This document shows positions 1 to 11,400 of a stretch of 64,000 nucleotides of DNA, piece after piece. The stretch spans positions 1 through 64,000 of the forward strand of contig JAGVSM010003929.1 in the NCBI GenBank assembly GCA_022494885.1, written 5' to 3'. The DNA is from Micrasema longulum. Lineage: Eukaryota > Arthropoda > Insecta > Trichoptera > Brachycentridae. Every line of letters begins with the position of its first letter. The stretch's first letter is position 1. The notes beneath the pieces are model-generated. The model was not told the DNA's origin. It did not search any database and saw only the letters and a list, made by a program, of their open reading frames with translations. The position numbers and the translations under genes are program-made.

Positions 1-1218
1 GGTATCAGCAGAAGCTGAGGGACGGTAAGCCTACACTTATTACATATACTTACATAATCATTTGTACACTTTTTTTTTACCATAAGATTACATGATAAAT
101 TACATAATGTGGAGTAAAAATAATTAAAATGTTATTTTATGTGTTGATTATTTACAAACAGTAAATAGTTTGATTTGGAAAGAGTGCGGGTCATTAAGTA
201 GAAGTATTTATTTTATAACTCGTATGAAAATATAACTTATAAAATAAGAATTACCTAATCAAAGTAGAACTCATTTTGGAAGAAGCTCGAGAGCAGCGTC
301 AGTGTAATAATAGGAGATATTTACTTGGATGTTATTTTGAAGGTATGAACAGTTTTTATTAGATACGGGATTGGATTGTTAAAAATAATACATAAATAAA
401 TTTAATAGCATATCTCTTGATTTAAGTTATCATCCATAATATTCACTGGAATTTTTATTTGCATGTTATTTTGCACTGCAATAATTTACTGTCCCTGGAC
501 TGGCACCAGAAGCGTAAGACTGGTCACCTTACCTTCATGTAGCATGTAGCAGGTGATCGAGATACACTGTGTTTGGTTTTCCAATACAGTGCCCCGTGCA
601 CCATCGGGTGCAGATGGTATGATGAGTTCTAAATTCATACAAGATAAAATTTAATATAATATATTTACTCTCGATAACTATATTATAGTTATCAAGTGTA
701 CAATAATCTTTTTTTTTTAGCTCTCTGAAAAATCATAACTATGTTAATTTAATGAAAAATTATCGACAAAAAACTTTTTTTTTTTTTTTGTATTTACAGT
801 TATTATTGTTATGTAACTGACCCATCTTTAAAAAAAAAACACTTCTACAAATAATCTAAAAAAAAGTGAATGATTATTTTTGTATATTTTTCTTTTCAAG
901 ATTTAAAAAAAATGTTTATCATAAATTACGCTATATATGATATAATATGTAATAAACCTGTTAAAGTTAGATTTTTAATATAATTACCATTTTTTGATTA
1001 TTATTTTTTTAAACTGAGGTTTTGGAAACATAACTGCTAAATTTGCCAACTAACATTTTGTAACTCGGCTATGTGTTCACTTTATCGGTTTTAGAAAAAT
1101 AAATGTGCTGTGTGTATTGGTTCTAGGAATCACCCTTACACTGTCTGCCCTGATCAATGGACAAAACCTTAATACAGGCGGCCACAAGGTGGGAGTTGCT
1201 CTGGAAATGCAAGCCTAA
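1..1218 (+). CDS. porin: Voltage-dependent anion channel (mitochondrial porin), C-terminal two exons, partial
   Basis: VDAC is the beta-barrel channel of the mitochondrial outer membrane, passing ATP, ADP and other metabolites. Only the 3' end is in the window. The first 24 bases read G-YQQKLRDG and stop at a GTAAGC donor. The last coding exon runs 1127-1218 after a TTCTAG acceptor and encodes [13 protein letters not shown] then [16 protein letters not shown] and a TAA stop. The phases join exactly (GAC G / GA ATC). The joined peptide matches the last two beta strands of animal VDACs, including the highly conserved NxGGHKxGxxLExxA ending. The intron is 1102 bp. The rest of the gene lies before the window. 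Identity is secure from the conserved tail; which VDAC paralogue it is cannot be said. Confidence 0.93.
430..640 (+). repeat. SINE family A, tail part, in the last VDAC intron
   Basis: The stretch with GTCCCTGGACTGGCACC, then CACCTTACCTTCATG and AATACAGTGCCCCGTGCACC matches the body of the tRNA-derived SINE seen more fully at 16805-17065 (+) and 27430-27755 (-). The tRNA-like head is not visible here, so this is a 5'-truncated or decayed copy. Confidence 0.6.
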
Positions 1219-2280
1219 ATACTGCCGTCACCACACAATATTGTAGATACTTATATATTGCTGTCTTCGCATCTTTCCAACCATAATTATGTATAAAGCA
1301 CGAGAAACTGTCATTATTCAACTATACTATTTGTTAATCCTGTAAAGATGTTGATTCTACCAGTAGAAATTATGCTTATTATGTAATAAATTGGATGGCG
1401 CACATATTGAGCGTTATTTTATATTGATTTGCAGCAACAAGCGCCTTCTCAGTGCTGCTACTGCATGTCATAGTTTACCTATCTCGATAAGATATAGTTA
1501 GGTGAATCCTACCTATTGTGTTGTCCCCGCTGTCTTATGCCTCCGAGTATTATCTGGAAATCACCACCGCAGACATAGGCCTCCTTCATCCATTTGTTAA
1601 ATTATTTTGTTATTTGTGATCCATCTCCTTACCGTGTTTTTCATTCCATCGATGGCATGTTTACCTTCGACAATTCTCAGGGTTCTGGTAATTGGGTCTT
1701 CGATTTGGCTGATTCATTTTTATATTTGAGATTTAGCAGTTATATAACGTTTGCGTTTAATCTAATGGTTACGTTGATCTTGTTCAATGAACTCAAATAT
1801 CACCCTTCAACCGGTTTATAAATAATCTCACTTTAAAAGACTTTTAATTAACAGTTTTTTTACGATGTGAAATAAATTGACTAGGGTAATTTGGTCCTTT
1901 GAGCCCATTTATGAATGTCATAATAAAACATAGTTACCTAACTACCACATCTCCATTTACTTCTTGCCCTGTTTGTTTCAGTATTTTGACAGAAAAATTT
2001 CCATTCGTGCCAACTGTTTGGATGTAAATTTGTTCATTGTTGAGATTGAGCGTTTTGGTGATATTTTTAATAATTTCATCAATCTATAGGAGAATAACCT
2101 ATTATCGTATTAATCATGGATAGTATCCAGCAACTGGTATGTTTATAATTCACATTAATTTTAATAAAGTTATCTCTTTAATATTGGTGTTTTTTTAACC
2201 CGTCTTTTATTCATGGGTCAAAAAGTCAATTAAATGATTGGGTACACTTTTGAAAATAATGAATACAATATTGAGGATAC
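1219..2280. other. VDAC 3' UTR and AT-rich intergenic DNA
   Basis: A polyadenylation-type AATAAA lies at 1385-1390, 167 bases after the porin stop, and is the likely end of that transcript. Beyond it I see no gene, no convincing ORF and no clear repeat; a 75-codon open frame at 1594-1821 has no recognisable similarity and is probably chance. Confidence 0.5.
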
Positions 2281-2282
2281 GA

Positions 2283-2425
2283 GTTGTGCCGTGGTAGTGA
2301 TGCTGACTCACGGATCAGAGGTCTAAAGTTTGAACCCCGTTACCACAACTTGTTTCCCATTTTCTAACACAGTTATTTACAACTAAAAGAAAATGTATTC
2401 ATACAAACACAAATATATATATTTT
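2283..2425 (+). repeat. tRNA-derived SINE family C copy
   Basis: The head GTGGTAGTGATGCTGACTC resembles a tRNA A box, and AGTTTGAACCCC about 30 bases later resembles the B box of a pol III promoter. The body, CAACTTGTTTCCCATTTTC and TTATTTACAACT, recurs at 18003-18170 and 29600-29760, all on the + strand. Confidence 0.7.
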
Positions 2426-2562
2426 TTATACATAACAATAAAATACGGTTGTATGACTGTATACTTTAAAAAAAATTATACTTCAAAAGCTCGATTTTTC
2501 AATATTGTAGTGTTTTTAAATATTATATTGTTTGTTTAAATATTATATGATTGTATATATAA

Positions 2563-3905
2563 CTAGCTGACCCGACAAACGTTGTCCTGCCCGAATATTG
2601 GCTTGCCTTGGAAAAATACTTTTTATTGATAAGTGGGTACCTAGGTAATTTTTTGTGATTGAATTCCAAAATTAAAAATTGTTAATGTTCAAATATTAAA
2701 TTTAAGTAGGTACTTGTTTATGGTTGAATTCCAAAACATAAAAAAATATTTTTTCAGTTATGGCATTCTTTTTGCAAACTTCAAACTCCGGTCTTCTCAC
2801 CAACAGAGGGGTGTACTTATTTATTTATTTATAATATATAATACGGCTTAAGCCAATTACAACAGTTACATGAAGAAACATAAATGCAAGAAACTGAACA
2901 AAAATAACATAAAACTATTTAGCAAAGACAAACAATAATTATATACAATATATTCATAAAAACGTAAGACCTCGAGCTAAACCATGCCAATCCAACTTCA
3001 TCCCACACTGTTTAGTCGCGAAGAGATCTACGAAAAGCCGGAAAATCTATTCCAAAGAATTACAAGTCGTGTGATGAATTGACTAATCTACACATTCTGG
3101 ACATTGGGGCATAAAAACCAAAGTTGCTCTTAGAAGATTTTATAAATAGTAGATTTTGACTTCCGGTGACACGGTTGGGAACATGAAAAGAAATTGATTG
3201 CAACAGAGATGGGACATCACTTAAAGCATCAAGTATTTTGAAAATGCATATAAGGTCCATCACAGTTCTACGTCTCTCCAGTGAAGACAGATTAAGAGAT
3301 TGCTCTATTTCAAAGTAGGAATAATTACCTATTTGTAATCCGAGCAACCATGCCACTTTTCTTAGAAAACAGTGTTGGACAGACTCGATATGGTCAATAT
3401 GAGTCCTGTAGAGTGGAGACCAAATAGGAGAAGCGTATTCTAGATGGGGTCGAACTAGTGAGCAATAAAGAGTTTTGATGGTATTAATATATGGTACTTA
3501 TGTGGGAATACGAATTTAAAAATGTATTGAATTTAATATCATTTAAGTATTACCAAAAATCGAGTAAAAAGAAATAAATGGATAGAAATTATAAGGAATT
3601 TAAGGAAAGAATCTGATTGAGATCCACAAAAAACAAATGCTGTTTGTAAACATTCAAAAACAAACTTTTTTACACACAAAAAACAAAATCTTTCCAGTTT
3701 TTTGTCAATGCATTCTCCTCGAATGCAACCCTGGTAGATCGATGAATAAAACATTTATGCTCTTTACTTCTTTTTTACACATTAGATTGAAGATTTTAAT
3801 ATCTACGAACACGCACAGCGCAAATATCTATATTTCTCTGAAAACCGCACGTAAATCGGTTGAACCGTTAAGGAGTTCAGTGACATCACACGTACAGAGG
3901 AAATT
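2563..3905 (+). repeat. Unidentified interspersed repeat split by a Jockey insertion
   Basis: The segment starting CTAGCTGACCCGACAAACG at 2563 looks like the head of a repeat type common in arthropod genomes. A stretch near 3840-3900 with AAACCGCACGTAAATCGG and GAACCGTTAAGGAGTTCAG looks like its tail. The Jockey copy at 2821-3493 sits between them. Without that copy the repeat would be about 0.67 kb. Family name not assigned; the pairing of head and tail is inferred. Confidence 0.4.
2821..3493 (-). mobile_element. 5'-truncated Jockey-like non-LTR retrotransposon with 8-bp TSD
   Basis: Read on the minus strand, 3490 down to 2995 encodes the end of a Jockey-type reverse transcriptase: LVRPHLEYASPIWSPLY, then HIESVQHCFLRKVAWLLG, NLSSLERRRTVMDL, and finally FFGIDFPAFRRSLRD with a stop. 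The element ends in an (AATA)n tail. The octamer GTACTTAT lies directly on both sides (2813-2820 and 3494-3501), as expected for target-primed insertion of a 5'-truncated copy. One short frame change is possible, but most of the frame is open, so the copy is not very old. It is non-functional because it lacks the endonuclease and most of the polymerase. Confidence 0.85.
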
Positions 3906-4185
3906 TATAAATAAAGATAAGTGAAGATGAAAATGAATTGGAAACTACAGTAGAAAAACTATACAAAGCCTCTAGAAAGATTAGTCTTGAAATTTAGACA
4001 AAACCAAGATTTTGAGTCCAACACCTAGCACCATGGAAATAAATCTATAGGTGATGTTGAATTAAATTGGGAAAAGTAAATCAAACTACGGAACTGCCAA
4101 TACAAATCGGGTTAAGTTGCTTTTGAAAAGCTGAAACACGTATTCGGAAATAAAAAAATCCCACACAATCTTTTTTAATAACTGA

Positions 4186-4380
4186 ATAATGAATATCCTG
4201 CTAAGCATCTATTTTAGAGGCTTGTCAGAAGGTAGGAAAAAGGGGATATGGAAGAATGTGATGAATTATGAAAAATACATCACAATAGATCATCACCTAG
4301 ACTGCTTGAGAAAAAAAAATCTTTATTGTGTTTTTTATTTGACTCTGGCGTTTAACCGACTGAGCCACGGCACCATCTGA
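4186..4380 (-). repeat. tRNA-derived SINE family B copy, decayed
   Basis: On the minus strand it begins GATGGTGCCGTGGCTCAGTC, a tRNA-like head, and ends in the family tail CTCTAAAATAGATGCTTAGC. It is related to the copies at 45786-45963 and 48822-49027, all on the minus strand. The B box is eroded here. Confidence 0.65.
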
Positions 4381-4499
4381 AGGCAACTCTTGTGTTCTAC
4401 TGGTAACAACACACGCTCTTGAACCCATGTCACTCACTACCAGAAGTGTCCACAAAATTAAGTGCACTCAACGATCTATGGTAAGACAAGTGTTGGGCG

Positions 4500-4740
4500 T
4501 CTCCTCGAGACATTTTAGAGAAGGGATATAGAAGTCTAGGCATCTACAGGGCTTATGAACTGTCATTGGCTGGTTTAAGTGGCCACTTTACACACTGTGT
4601 AACATTCACCACTATGCCCATATTTGAACATCTATATTCTTTCATCTGTTGATGTTTGTGAAGTTAAAGAGTTGAAACCTTTCTTCATGCAGGTGAGATT
4701 CATCTAATTGAATTATTTCACCTACATACTAGACAACGCC
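4500..4740 (+). repeat. Interspersed repeat D
   Basis: Contains AAGTCTAGGCATCTACAGG, GTCATTGGCTGGTTTAAGTG, GCCACTTTACACACTGTG and a TCATCTGTTGATGTTTGTGA tail. The same order of motifs occurs at 46480-46650 (-), 61620-61830 (+) and 63040-63215 (+). No coding capacity was seen; origin unknown. Confidence 0.7.
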
Positions 4741-4799
4741 TGAATTTTTTATTTTTTTTCAATTTCTGTACTTTTTTATGGACCAGGTGGATTAGTAAT

Positions 4800-5150
4800 T
4801 CAAAACATTGTCTTCTTGAGAGACCAAATAAGGAAGGAAGAAATAAGACAGTACAAAGGTGACTTCTATTGCAGAAATAGTGAAAAGACAAAAATGGCAG
4901 TGAACTAGTCATATGGCGAGACAAGAAGCTGACAGCTGGACCCCAGAATACTACATTGGAGACCCTATGAAAATAAAAGAAAAGTAAAGAGATCACAGAG
5001 AAGATGGATTGATGACATTGTTGAACTCGTAGGACATAGGTGGAAACAAAGTGCCCAGGACAGAGAAACGGGCTTATATAAAGAACAATTTATATCTACG
5101 AAAGGACAAATGATATAAAAATTGCGATATCAATGGCAGAAAGGCTAATT
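4800..5150 (+). pseudogene. LINE 3'-end coding remnant
   Basis: A frameshifted reading gives RRSQRRWIDDIVELVGHRW then KQSAQDRETGLYKEQF. This resembles the far C-terminus of insect LINE polyproteins, which often read RPxxRWxDDI...GxxWxxxAQDRxxW. Frames are broken by stops. The clade cannot be named from this fragment. Confidence 0.5.
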
Positions 5151-5394
5151 GATCTAACCAATTTTTTTTTTATTTTTGATGGATCTTTAATAAAAAAATT
5201 CAAATTACATTCGTAGGTGTGCTAACAGCGGATTTGGTAAGGAAGAACTTCCTAATTTTTATTGTAGATAAATATCAACTTTACAGATTGACGCAGTTTT
5301 TCACCAAATCGACTGGAAAAATTTAATGTAGGAAACTTAAGAAAATGAAACAATACCAAGAATTTTTAAAAAAAGGTAGAAGTGAAAGTTTAAC

Positions 5395-5690
5395 ATATTT
5401 TTACACTTTGAAGTCTTGATTTTTAAAGAGGAAGTCCTTCAATTGCCTGCTTCTTTGCTCCAGACTGGCAGAGCCCTTTACCTCAGCGGGAAGCTTATTA
5501 ACCAACCTTAGTATGAATAATTAAGTTGTTTTGCTTCCATAGAAGTTCTGGGCTCTGGTCTCCACCAATTTCATGGCTGAAATGGACCTAGTTCCATGTT
5601 GGTGACTGAGCCGAGTTTTTTCCTCATCGAAGTTTTCCATTATCAACTTAAAGTGAGTTGCTTCATCGGAAGTACCCCGGAAGTAAATTA
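5395..5690 (-). pseudogene. LINE ORF2 C-terminal remnant
   Basis: On the minus strand, one frame reads HQHGTRSISAMKL, then, after a stop, LRLVNKLPAEVKGSASLEQ and RQLKDFLF. LWNxLPxEV...SLxxFKxxLK is the usual end of CR1/L2-like and related LINE ORF2 proteins, so this is most likely a dead LINE tail. A short intact gene is unlikely because of the internal stop. Confidence 0.5.
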
Positions 5691-6218
5691 GGATTGTGAA
5701 ATAAAAGGTTTGTTATCCAGTTGATAGATTAAAAAAATTAAATAAAAGATGATCCATATAAAATATAAACAATCACCCTAATAAAATATTTTATTACATT
5801 AATTTCAAAAATAATACTTTGTAAAGTCAGTTTATAACATATATATAGTACAATATTAAGTAAATCTTGACAAATTCAACAGTCGCTGCTGTTTTTAAGT
5901 ATACATATATTACAGGTTTTTAGGTATATATTTGTTTGTGTAAAATACATGTAAAAATATACATTTGAAACATCAAAATAACAAGTCATTAGCTATAATA
6001 TAATGTAAATACTTAATAAATCATCATAGTTATTAATTTCATAATGTTCCCACAACCAATAATCTACTTTTTTTAAATGTTAATTTTCCAACGATCTAAG
6101 ACATTTTCATTTGGAATTCTTTATTCAAAATAGACTTGATTTGCTTGAATTGATCACACTTGCAATACATTTATAAATGCACAAATCTTACTTACTGAAA
6201 TATGTTTAATGTTACTTA
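5691..6218. other. AT-rich intergenic DNA
   Basis: Nothing recognisable: no ORF of note, no inverted repeats and no SINE head. Confidence 0.4.
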
Positions 6219-6220
6219 TA

Positions 6221-7491
6221 AAGGGTTTTTCAATTGGCGCGGGTAGATTTTGACGGTCCGTGGTGGCCATTTTGTTTTTATGACATCCACAGACTACAGA
6301 TAGCTTATGCCAAATCACCATGTCAAGTTACACAATTGAACAGCATGTTTAAATGATCAAATTTTATTATCAAAATGAGTGTTCGTTAGTACAAACGTTG
6401 CGCGCATTGCGTCCATTTTACGGTAGACGTGGTGGCTTTTTACAGTCAACTCTTCAACGTTTGGTAGCCAAATTTGAGACGGTCGGTTTGGTATTCAATC
6501 AGCCAACACCCGTACCTTCAAGGAACCCAAGATCGGCCGAGAACATCACTGCTGTCCGTGAAAGTGTACAGCGGGCCCGAGGCAGTCGATTCCTCGCCTC
6601 GATTCTTTCGCAGACTTGGCGAATATTGCGTCGGGACTTAGGCCTACACCCGTACAAGATCTGATTGACCCAGGAGCTCAATGTTCATGACCATAGACAA
6701 CGCCGTTTGTTCGCTGACTGGGCTTCGAATCGTTTGGAAGACGACCCCAATTTTTGCCAAAAAATAATTTTTAGTGACGAGGCGTATTTTTGGATGAATG
6801 GCTGTGTTAACAACCAAAATAGCCATACATGGGACAACACCAACCAACACGAGGTTCACCAGGTGATAATGCATCCTCAAAAAGTTACCGTTTGGTGTGG
6901 ATTTTGGACCGGCGGCATCATTGGTCCGTACTTTCTCGAAAATGACATTGGTGAGGCGGTCACTGTCAACAGCAAGCACTCATAACGATGATAACCAATT
7001 TCTTATGGCCAAATTGAACCATATGGACCTAGACATGTGGTTCCAGCAGGACGGCGCTACGTACCACACAGCGGACGCCAATTGACATTCTGCATGAACG
7101 ATTTGAGGGTAAGGTTATCTCTCGCAGGATCTGATCTAAATGGGCCACCAAGGTCATGCGATTTGACCCCGCTAGACTTTTTCTTGTAGGGTTTCTTGAA
7201 GTCACAGGTCTATGCAAATAAACCACAATCGACCGATGCCTTAAAGGTGAACGAACATAACACAGGCCATCGCTCAAATTCAGCCAGATCTACGCGGAAG
7301 AGTCAATGATAATTGGACCACTAGGATCCGTGCCACCGTAAGAAGCCAAGGCGGGCATTTAAACGATGTTATATTTCACACTTAATAGCACATGTGGGCC
7401 TTTCACATAAAAAAAGAATTTTGTTAATAACCTCACACACAACTTGTTTTATTTCATTTCAGCATATATCCGTCCTTATTGAAAAACCCTT
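6221..7491 (+). mobile_element. Tc1/mariner-superfamily DNA transposon with TA target duplication
   Basis: The ends are imperfect terminal inverted repeats (TIRs) that both start AAGGGTTTTTCAAT, at 6221 and, inverted, ending at 7491. They are flanked by TA on both sides (6219-6220 and 7492-7493), the diagnostic target of the Tc1/mariner superfamily. The 1271-bp length and one central transposase are typical. The transposase is inactivated, so the copy cannot move on its own. Confidence 0.9.
6320..7375 (+). pseudogene. Degenerate mariner-type transposase
   Basis: The frame starts MSSYTIEQHV and meets a stop at 6350. It then runs MIKFYYQNE through a helix-turn-helix region to HPYKI, where a second stop falls at 6662. 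The catalytic part follows: IIFSDEAYFWMNG carries the first Asp, KVTVWCGFWTGGIIGP follows, FQQDGATYHTA carries the second Asp, and CDLTPLDFFL the third acidic residue. The spacing between the last two is about 36-37 codons, with a frame change in between. At least two stops and two frame shifts rule out activity. The motif set resembles the IS630-Tc1-mariner transposases with GGIIGPYFxxN. Confidence 0.88.
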
Positions 7492-7493
7492 TA

Positions 7494-8478
7494 TTAACAA
7501 AACAAAATAAAACTATTTTACTACAAACCATAGAATTAAGAATAGTCCAGAAGGAGCGTAGAATCATATTTGAATACATCGGACTGTGTCCAATAATTCC
7601 CCCACTATGCCCAACTTTTGTGAGGTCGTAGCGTAATGTTGATGATGGGAAAAAAAATCATAACACAAATGTAAGATAAAAAAAAAAGCAATCTGTTAAT
7701 TTCTCTAAAATTTTATTGTGCATGCGGAAATATTGATTGACACAACAGAGTAGATAAGTAAAGGGTTATTTAATAAGAATAATTGAATTAATGAACTTCA
7801 AACTTAAAATATAAAACAAATTTTATTTTCCATAAAATGGATATTTTTATATCATGTTAAATAATATTTGATGTTTTGAAGATAATGTCGGTCAAATGTC
7901 CACCACAGAGCTGTTGAATCCGAGATCCAACTTTCATTAATTTTCTCATTAGATGAGCAAAGTAGGGTAAAAAAAATTACTAACCCAACAACAAAGAAAT
8001 TTCCATTATGTTTCTTCGACAATCTGACAGAAGGAAAAATAATTAAATTTTTAAGTAATGCATTTGTTACACTCACATTCATTTACTAATTACACATGAA
8101 ATGTGATTGCATCCTGTTTCTTTAAGACATATACAAAGAAACTAATGGGTCAAAACGTAAACCTACTTATTTATAGAGTAGTTGAGTCGCCTTCTGTTTG
8201 ATGTGCGTATGCAGTTTCTGGACTATTCTTAATTCTATGCTACAAACAATAAATGTAAAAAGGCTACATATAGGCAAACACAAAACAAAAAAATCGTAAT
8301 TATTATTGATTATTTATGCAGTGAAACTTGTGCAAAAATATTCAATGGATTAATTAAATAAAAATATCATAAAGATAAGTACATATTGGAGGGTCAATTG
8401 CTGTGCTTGTATGAGTCATGAAATATAAATAAAATGAATAATTTGGTGCGAAAAATAATAAAGGAATGTTAGAAAAAC
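7494..8478. other. AT-rich intergenic DNA upstream of the mariner and downstream of the calmodulin-like gene
   Basis: No gene or repeat recognised. A 76-codon open frame on the minus strand at 7852-8082 has no similarity that I can name. The final part probably includes the 3' UTR of the calmodulin-like gene, which ends at 8479. Confidence 0.4.
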
Positions 8479-11400
8479 TTAATAGTAATCAGGCACCGGA
8501 GCGCAAGCAATTTTCACAAAGTCTTCATAATGAACTTGCCCATTATTGGAAACATTTGCTTCTCTGAAGATGTTATCCACCTGAAAACTTTAAGTTGTTG
8601 AGAAATTGTAATATGTATAATTTGTAAGCAAATTAAATCTAATTTTACAGAGTTTCTTTATTTGTGGTCAATTTGTAGAAGAAATTACCTCTCTGGAGGA
8701 GAGTCCCTCTCCCCAGTTTTGCAAGAGATTACGTAATTGTGATGCGGGAATAGTCCCTCGACCTGATCGATCTCCCGCTCGGAATGCATCCACCACCTAA
8801 CAGAAAAATACACAAATTGTTAAATTAAAACAAACCTTTAGCTAAAAGTCAACCATAGAAAGAAAAAGCACAAAAAGAGGCAATGGTTGACATGTACACA
8901 AGAGTTTTCAACATTAATTTAATATTTTTATGACTCTGGATGTAGTAAATACCCTGCCCCTTTAAGGTGATTTTAAACGAAAATATGAAACTAATTATTC
9001 ATAGATGGCGCTTTTATAATGAGATGTTATTTTTTGTTTTGTACACCATTTTGTAAAAAGGACCGAAATTATATTGTTATGGTATTTGCTACAATCAACT
9101 TAGTGTAATGTTTCCGCAAACCAAGTTTTGTAAAATTTCCATTAAAAATAAACGTAAAAATGGCATTTTTCAATAAAAAAATATAAAAGCGCATCTATGA
9201 ATAATTAGTTCCATATTTTTGTTTAGAATCACCTTAACTAAGCTGATGTTAAATATTACTACAATTGTTATTTCAATTAGGCGAAAAGTTTATTCAAAAG
9301 CCAATATTGATTTATTTATGCTAAAAATAAAACGTAAAAACACTTTTGGAGTAGTATCATTTAAGAAAAAATATATATCAAAGAAATAAATCGTTATGAC
9401 CATAATAAGTAGACAATAAGAATACTTTAGAACATTATTGATTGACCTTGATTAGGCTTTTAGCAGCAGAAATGATTACTTAATGGGTATATAATTTTTT
9501 ACATGCAAATACAATATAACTATGGTAAGTGCATTAAACTGACTTCTTTCGGTAGATTCTCAGCTCGTGAATGCACATGCATGACCTCTAAGAAATCTGC
9601 AAAAGTCATTCGTCCTTGTTTACCCTTAAGGTACCCGGTGAGTTCTGCAATAGTAGGGGATAGACCAAGAGACCTCATTACTACTGTCAACTCATCTAGA
9701 GATCTGATTTGACCAGATCTTGCAAATAAATAGAAGCATTCCCTGAATTCTGAAAAAACAAAAAAGTTTTTTATTAAATACTTATATTAAAACCTCTTTA
9801 ATAAGTATTTTGAAAACTGACAATACAGGAAGTCGTCGACTTACGACCACAGTCGATCCTGATAAACAGGTTTTAAGTAGGTCCGATCCGTCGTCAGTCA
9901 GTTGTAAGTCGGCTTATGATATTATTTTTTGAGACTCTGCTCTCTACGTTCTTGTTATAATCACTTGAAGGTAATACAGCAAAAATGGGATCATTGACAA
10001 ATAAATCATTTTACGGGAGAACAAAAAGAAGAATAACCTTAACTAATGTCGAAAATATTAGTATATAACTACTTACCGACTTTTTCAGTCTACCGGTTTC
10101 GAGACGTACCGTTAATTGTAAAGATAAAAGTGATATATTTAACAACTTGGGAATTTATCAACTCCAATGCAACTTGTGTCTGTCAAGACACATCGGGAGA
10201 ATGTCACGTAGCTTCAATATTCGCATCAAAGAACACATGAGATGTTTAAATAATAATAATTTTTCAGAGTTTGCTAATCATCTTATAACTTCAAATCACG
10301 TTTCAAACTCAAAACTTTAAATCAGCTGCTAAGTATATGAAGAATGGGAAAGCGCAAGGTTATGATAACATTGCCACAGAGTTTATAAAGGCGGGTGGAG
10401 AAATAATTTTTGTATGGCTACATAAGCTCTTTAACCTATGTTTAGAGGAGGAATACACTCCCCCTGATTGGAGGAGTGCTGTTGTTATGCCTCTATACAA
10501 GGAAAAAGGCTCTAGGGTGGACTGCGGAAACTATAGAGCTATCAGCCTTTTGAGCGCTGTTGGAAAGATTTATGGCAGAATACTGATTGAGAGAGTAAGA
10601 AAAGTGACTAAAGATAGAGTTTGGGATATACAAAGTGGATTTATGAATGGAAGAGGATGTATGGATCAAATATTTGCTCTGCGCATTTGTCGATCTGCAA
10701 AAGGCATTTGATAGAGTTGACAGAGAGAAATTGTGGAAGGTTTTATCGGAGTATGGAGTGAATGGTAACCTGACAAGGGCTATTGTGCCACTGTATAAGG
10801 ACAGCACAGCATGTGTGAAGGTGAATGGGTCATTCACATTGTGATTTAATATTCCGAAAGGAGTCAAACAGGGATGTGTAATGTCACCATGGTTGTTCCA
10901 CATATACATTGATAACTGTATGAAAGAACTAAAAGATATATGAATGGGAGCAAAAATGAGTGGTATAACTGTTTACTGTCTTCTGTATGCAGATAATGCT
11001 GTGCTTCTTGCTAGCAGCAAAGAAGACCTCCAATTCTTGGTAACAAAAGTCTACAATGTATGCAAGAAAAGCGATTTGCTTATGAATGTTAATAAATCGA
11101 AAGTGATGGTTTTTGAAAGTGATGAAAATATAACTAAATGTGAGATCAGTGTGAATGGAGATATTCTGAATCAGGTAGAAGAATTTGTGTACCTGGGAAG
11201 TATGTTATCTAGGGATGGAAAGACTGAGAAAGATATTGAAAGGAAGGTGAGTGCTGGGAACAGGGTGAACCGTGCACTGAAATCTACTTTGGCAAACAAA
11301 TATTTATCGCAGGAGGCTAAACTAGCAGTTCACAATGGAGTTCTAGTGCCAACTCTAATGTATGAGAGGTGCATAAATGTCGAGATCCGTGAAGTGTGTA

